A stretch of 64,000 nucleotides of DNA, from positions 248,001-312,000 of the forward strand of contig NZ_JACTGR010000004.1 in the NCBI RefSeq assembly GCF_014489075.1. The letters are read 5' to 3'. The position numbers and the translations under genes are program-made. The notes beneath the pieces are model-generated. The model made no database searches. It had not been told where the DNA came from and was given only the letters and a program-made list of their open reading frames with translations. Positions 61,869 through 64,000 of this stretch are shown here, piece by piece. Positions within the stretch are counted from its first letter, which is position 1, and each line of letters opens with the position of its first letter. This DNA is from Sphingomonas sp. JC676. Its GTDB lineage: Bacteria; Pseudomonadota; Alphaproteobacteria; Sphingomonadales; Sphingomonadaceae.

Positions 61869-64000
61869 TGCGTTCCCTGGTCCCTCTCGTCGCGCTTGCC
61901 CTGCTGAGCGCGACGCCCGCTTGGGCGCAGGACGCGCGCCCGGTGCTGTCAGACGCGGCAGCATTTGCCGCCATGGTTAGGGACGGTGCGCGCTACCCGC
62001 TGTTCGCCGCGGAGATCGCACGGACCCGCAAGGTCGTGGATGCCGCGATCAAGGCCGGGATCGACGTGCCCGTGCCCAGGGATCCAGGTGGCGGCTACAC
62101 CCATGAGCAGCACAAGAAGAACTACCAGGCGATCTACGGCGCCGGGCTGCTCTACCGCGTGACCGGCGACAAGGCCTATGCCGACTATGTCCGGCGGATG
62201 CTGCTGGAATACGCCACGCTCTACCCCAAGCTCGGCGCCCATCCGGCCAAGGCCAACGAGGCGCCGGGGCGCTTGTTCTGGCAAAGCCTCAACGACGCCG
62301 TCTGGCTGGTCTATGCCGTCCAGGGTTACGATGCGATCCGAGATACTCTGAGCCCCGCCGACCGCAGGACGATCGACGACAATGTCTTTCGGCGCATGGC
62401 GAAGTTCCTGTCCAGCGACGATGCCGCGACTTTCGACCGGATCCACAACCACGCGACCTGGTCCTGCGCGGGCGTGGGCATGACCGGCTATGTGCTGCGC
62501 GATCCCGCATTGGTCGCCATGGCGATGAAAGGCCGCGACGGCAGCGGGAAAACCGGCTTCCTGCGCCAGATCGACGAGCTGTTCTCGCCCGACGGTTATT
62601 ATACCGAGGGTCCTTATTATCAGCGCTACGCGCTCCAGCCCTTTGTCCTGTTCGCCCAGGCGATCCAGGCCAACGATCCGGGGCGCGCCATCTTCGCCTA
62701 TCGCGGCGGCGTGCTGGTGAAGGCGATCCGGACGACGATCCAGCTCACTTATGACGGCTATTTCTTCCCGCTCAATGACGCGATGCCCGACAAGAGCCTG
62801 AAGACCGACGAGCTCTACCAAGCCGTGGCGATCGGCTATGCCCAGACCAGGGATCCCGGGTTCCTGTCGGTTGCCGCGTGGCAGAAGCGCACGATCCTGA
62901 CGCCCGAGGGACTGGCGATCGCACGCGATCTTGCGACGGGCAAGGCGCAGCCTTTCCCCTACAGCTCCGCGCTATTTCGCGACGGGCCCGATGGCGGGCA
63001 GGGCGGCGTCGCCGTGATGCGTTCGAGCTCCGACGACGATGCCGCGGTGCTGGTCGCTAAAAACAGCGCCATGGGCATGGGGCATGGCCATTTCGACAAG
63101 CTGGCGTGGATCTTCTACGACAACGGCAATCCGATCGTGACCGACTATGGCGCCGCGCGCTTCCTCAACATCGAGAGCAAGGACGGCGGGCGCTACCTCA
63201 AGGAAAATGAGAGCTGGGCCAAGCAGACCGTCGCCCACAACACGCTCATCGTGAACGAGACCAGCAACTTCGCCGGCAAGTGGCAGGTCGGCCAGACGCT
63301 CGCGCCCAGCCAACTCTATTTCTCGGGCGACCAGCCGACCAAGGTGTCCACCGCCGAAATGGCCGGCGCCTGGCCTGGGGTCGTCTTCCGCCGGACGATG
63401 GTGCTGCTGCCCGTCGAAGGGCTCAAGCAGCCGCTGATCGTCGACCTGCTCCGGGTAACCGGCGACAAGCCTGCGACTTACGACCTGCCGCTCCATTATC
63501 TGGGGCAGATCATGGATGTCGGCTTTGCGGTGAAGTCGAACGGAGCCGAGCGACCCGTCCTCGGCAAGGCTAATGGCTATCAGCACATCTGGGTCGATGC
63601 GACCGGCACGCCGACTACGGCAAATGCCACGCTGACCTGGCTCAATGGCGATCGCTTCTACACCTATCGCATGCTGCCCCCCGAAGGGGCGCAGGTGATC
63701 CTTGGCGAGAGCGGCGCCAACGACCCACGCTTCAACCTGCGTCGCGAGCCGCTTCTGATCGAGCGCGTCGCCGGCGCCAAGGATGCGACTTTCCTCAACC
63801 TGCTCGAGCCGCATGGCGCCTATGACGCATCGGCGGAAACCACGACCGGCAGCAACAGCAAGGTCACCGCATTGACGCGGGCCCGCAGCGCCGACGCCGA
63901 AATCGTCACGATCAAGCTGGTCAAGGGACGCACGGTGATCCTTGCGGTGGCCGACAGCGCCGATCCCAATGCGGGCCATCGCGCGACGGTGGCGGGCCGG
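61868..64000 (+). CDS. Oligo-alginate lyase, polysaccharide lyase family 17 (3' end outside window)
   Basis: 711 codons are visible, nearly the whole of a PL17 protein. Signal peptide RSLVPLVALALLSATPAWAQ. The (alpha/alpha) toroid domain has HKKNYQAIYGAGLLY, NEAPGRLFWQSLND, HNHATWS (His193/Asn194) and the catalytic tyrosine block YYTEGPYYQRYALQP (about 244-258). The C-terminal heparinase-II/III-like beta-sandwich begins with GMGHGHFDKL, which holds the Zn site. PL17 exo-lyases turn alginate oligomers into unsaturated monomers. ATG overlaps the PL6 stop (TGATG), so both lyases are made together. Confidence 0.93.
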   Translation, partial: MRSLVPLVALALLSATPAWAQDARPVLSDAAAFAAMVRDGARYPLFAAEIARTRKVVDAAIKAGIDVPVPRDPGGGYTHEQHKKNYQAIYGAGLLYRVTGDKAYADYVRRMLLEYATLYPKLGAHPAKANEAPGRLFWQSLNDAVWLVYAVQGYDAIRDTLSPADRRTIDDNVFRRMAKFLSSDDAATFDRIHNHATWSCAGVGMTGYVLRDPALVAMAMKGRDGSGKTGFLRQIDELFSPDGYYTEGPYYQRYALQPFVLFAQAIQANDPGRAIFAYRGGVLVKAIRTTIQLTYDGYFFPLNDAMPDKSLKTDELYQAVAIGYAQTRDPGFLSVAAWQKRTILTPEGLAIARDLATGKAQPFPYSSALFRDGPDGGQGGVAVMRSSSDDDAAVLVAKNSAMGMGHGHFDKLAWIFYDNGNPIVTDYGAARFLNIESKDGGRYLKENESWAKQTVAHNTLIVNETSNFAGKWQVGQTLAPSQLYFSGDQPTKVSTAEMAGAWPGVVFRRTMVLLPVEGLKQPLIVDLLRVTGDKPATYDLPLHYLGQIMDVGFAVKSNGAERPVLGKANGYQHIWVDATGTPTTANATLTWLNGDRFYTYRMLPPEGAQVILGESGANDPRFNLRREPLLIERVAGAKDATFLNLLEPHGAYDASAETTTGSNSKVTALTRARSADAEIVTIKLVKGRTVILAVADSADPNAGHRATVAGR

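Overview
The window is dense, high-GC alphaproteobacterial chromosome. Several features point to a sphingomonad (Sphingomonas or a close relative): a PEPxxWA-CTERM protein, a TIGR01782-type TonB-dependent receptor, a ThiS-ThiG fusion, GGAAC/GTT promoters typical of the alphaproteobacterial general stress sigma factor EcfG, and the aroA-cmk ... rpsA-ihfB neighbourhood. No plasmid, phage or insertion-sequence gene was recognised and no CRISPR array is present.

Layout. 0-10.4 kb: a secreted lipase (cut by the window edge), a PAS protein, arsC, an S9 peptidase, the aroQ-accB-accC operon, fused thiSG with a lipoprotein hydrolase, a PEP-CTERM protein, a methyltransferase and a csbD stress gene behind an EcfG-like promoter. 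10.4-19.7 kb: SDR/HxlR divergent pair, a TPP enzyme, an outer-membrane beta-barrel, and an unusual four-gene chain in which the two subunits of 3-oxoacid CoA-transferase are separated by a lipoprotein acid phosphatase and a secreted protein of unknown function. A ferritin-like protein and an epimerase follow. 19.7-26 kb: two paralogous di-haem cytochromes, leuC-(micro-ORF)-leuD, a quinone oxidoreductase, and the small-gene chain DUF1476 (ATP synthase zeta)-bolA-grxD. 26-33.5 kb: a DMF-ase-like protein, a BlaI/M56-peptidase pair with two clear operator boxes but no beta-lactamase, an MBL-fold hydrolase, DUF4230, and nadA. 33.5-41 kb: a broken GlxA-type regulator, hydrolase, HTH genes, nadC, RNase T2, and a peptide-type solute-binding lipoprotein with DUF4112.

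41-52 kb: tRNA-Leu(UAA), ihfB and rpsA are separated from cmk and aroA by about 5.5 kb of accessory genes: a two-component system whose sensor has a LOV-like domain without the photoactive cysteine, a LysR regulator, and a flavin-oxidase/NTF2/hydrolase operon. tRNA-Ala(GGC) lies near 51.9 kb.

51.9-55.6 kb, just downstream of tRNA-Ala, is a gene-poor, decayed stretch. It holds a fragment of a groEL gene with a frameshift, a TPR-like tail, a 46-aa small gene, and a GSU2403-type nucleotidyltransferase preceded by two copies of a long dyad. 55.6-64 kb is a well-formed alginate utilisation locus: a FadR-type GntR regulator, a TonB-dependent receptor, a two-domain PL6 alginate lyase and a PL17 oligo-alginate lyase (cut by the window end). 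The same TTGGT-TG-ACCA operator lies before both the regulator and the receptor. The inferred pathway is receptor uptake of alginate fragments, depolymerisation by PL6, conversion to monomers by PL17, and derepression of the regulator by a breakdown product.
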